Assembly (NCBI GenBank): GCA_016935035.1
Contig: JAFGRR010000419.1
Coordinates: forward strand, 1 to 5,725
Length of the DNA: 5,725 nt
Origin: Phycisphaerae bacterium
GTDB taxonomy: Bacteria > Planctomycetota > Phycisphaerae > UBA1845 > Fen-1342
Direction: 5' to 3'
Shown here: positions 5,722 through 5,725 of the stretch, one piece after another
How the letters are laid out: each line of letters begins with the position of its first letter
How positions within the stretch are numbered: position 1 is the stretch's first letter
Notes under the pieces: model-generated
What the model saw: the letters and a program-made list of their open reading frames with translations, nothing else
Database searches by the model: none
What the model was told of the DNA's origin: nothing
Translations under genes and position numbers: made by a program

Positions 5722-5725
5722 CGCT

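Noticed and set aside
1..5725. Window begins AGCGC and ends GCGCT, like tiny terminal inverted repeats
   Set aside because: Five bases at arbitrary window edges; no transposase or target duplication supports a mobile element.

Overview
The window is high-GC bacterial DNA with a cell-surface polysaccharide (exopolysaccharide or O-antigen type) locus. All four convincing genes lie on the + strand: a secreted right-handed beta-helix protein (762-1757), a Wzx-type lipid-linked oligosaccharide flippase (about 2073-3449), a left-handed beta-helix O-acetyltransferase of the serine-acetyltransferase/WcaB type (3446-4093), and a Wzy-type polysaccharide polymerase (4210-5721). A Sec signal peptide on a beta-helix protein together with Wzx and Wzy points to a diderm bacterium. 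The sequence alone does not settle the phylum. A planctomycete, verrucomicrobial or armatimonad-like lineage is only a guess from the style of the beta-helix protein.

Layout. Positions 1-761 hold no convincing intact gene. They contain a compact compound hairpin (491-541), a second small hairpin (550-564) and, just before the first gene, a short reading frame (612-752) whose translation resembles the N-terminus of UDP-GlcNAc 2-epimerase (WecB family). That frame looks like a decayed remnant. The beta-helix gene follows 9 nt later. A gap of about 315 nt (1758-2072) then carries an AT-rich possible promoter and a dense run of inverted repeats, ending in a 26-bp near-perfect palindrome just before the flippase ribosome binding site. 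The flippase and acetyltransferase genes overlap by ATGA and are surely co-transcribed. The polymerase follows after 116 nt containing two further inverted repeats, and the window ends 4 nt past its stop codon.

How the genes fit together (inference from family knowledge). Repeat units would be built on undecaprenyl phosphate at the inner face of the membrane by glycosyltransferases encoded outside the window. The acetyltransferase would decorate them, the flippase would move them across, and the polymerase would join them on the periplasmic face. The secreted beta-helix protein may bind, cleave or epimerise the finished polymer. No glycosyltransferase, priming transferase, chain-length regulator (Wzz) or outer-membrane exporter is present here, so the locus must extend beyond the window. 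I saw no tRNA, rRNA, CRISPR array or insertion sequence.

The most interesting points are the WecB-like remnant, the cluster of dyads in front of the flippase, and the loss of serine-site residues in the acetyltransferase despite retention of the catalytic histidine. I do not see evidence here for a wholly new system.
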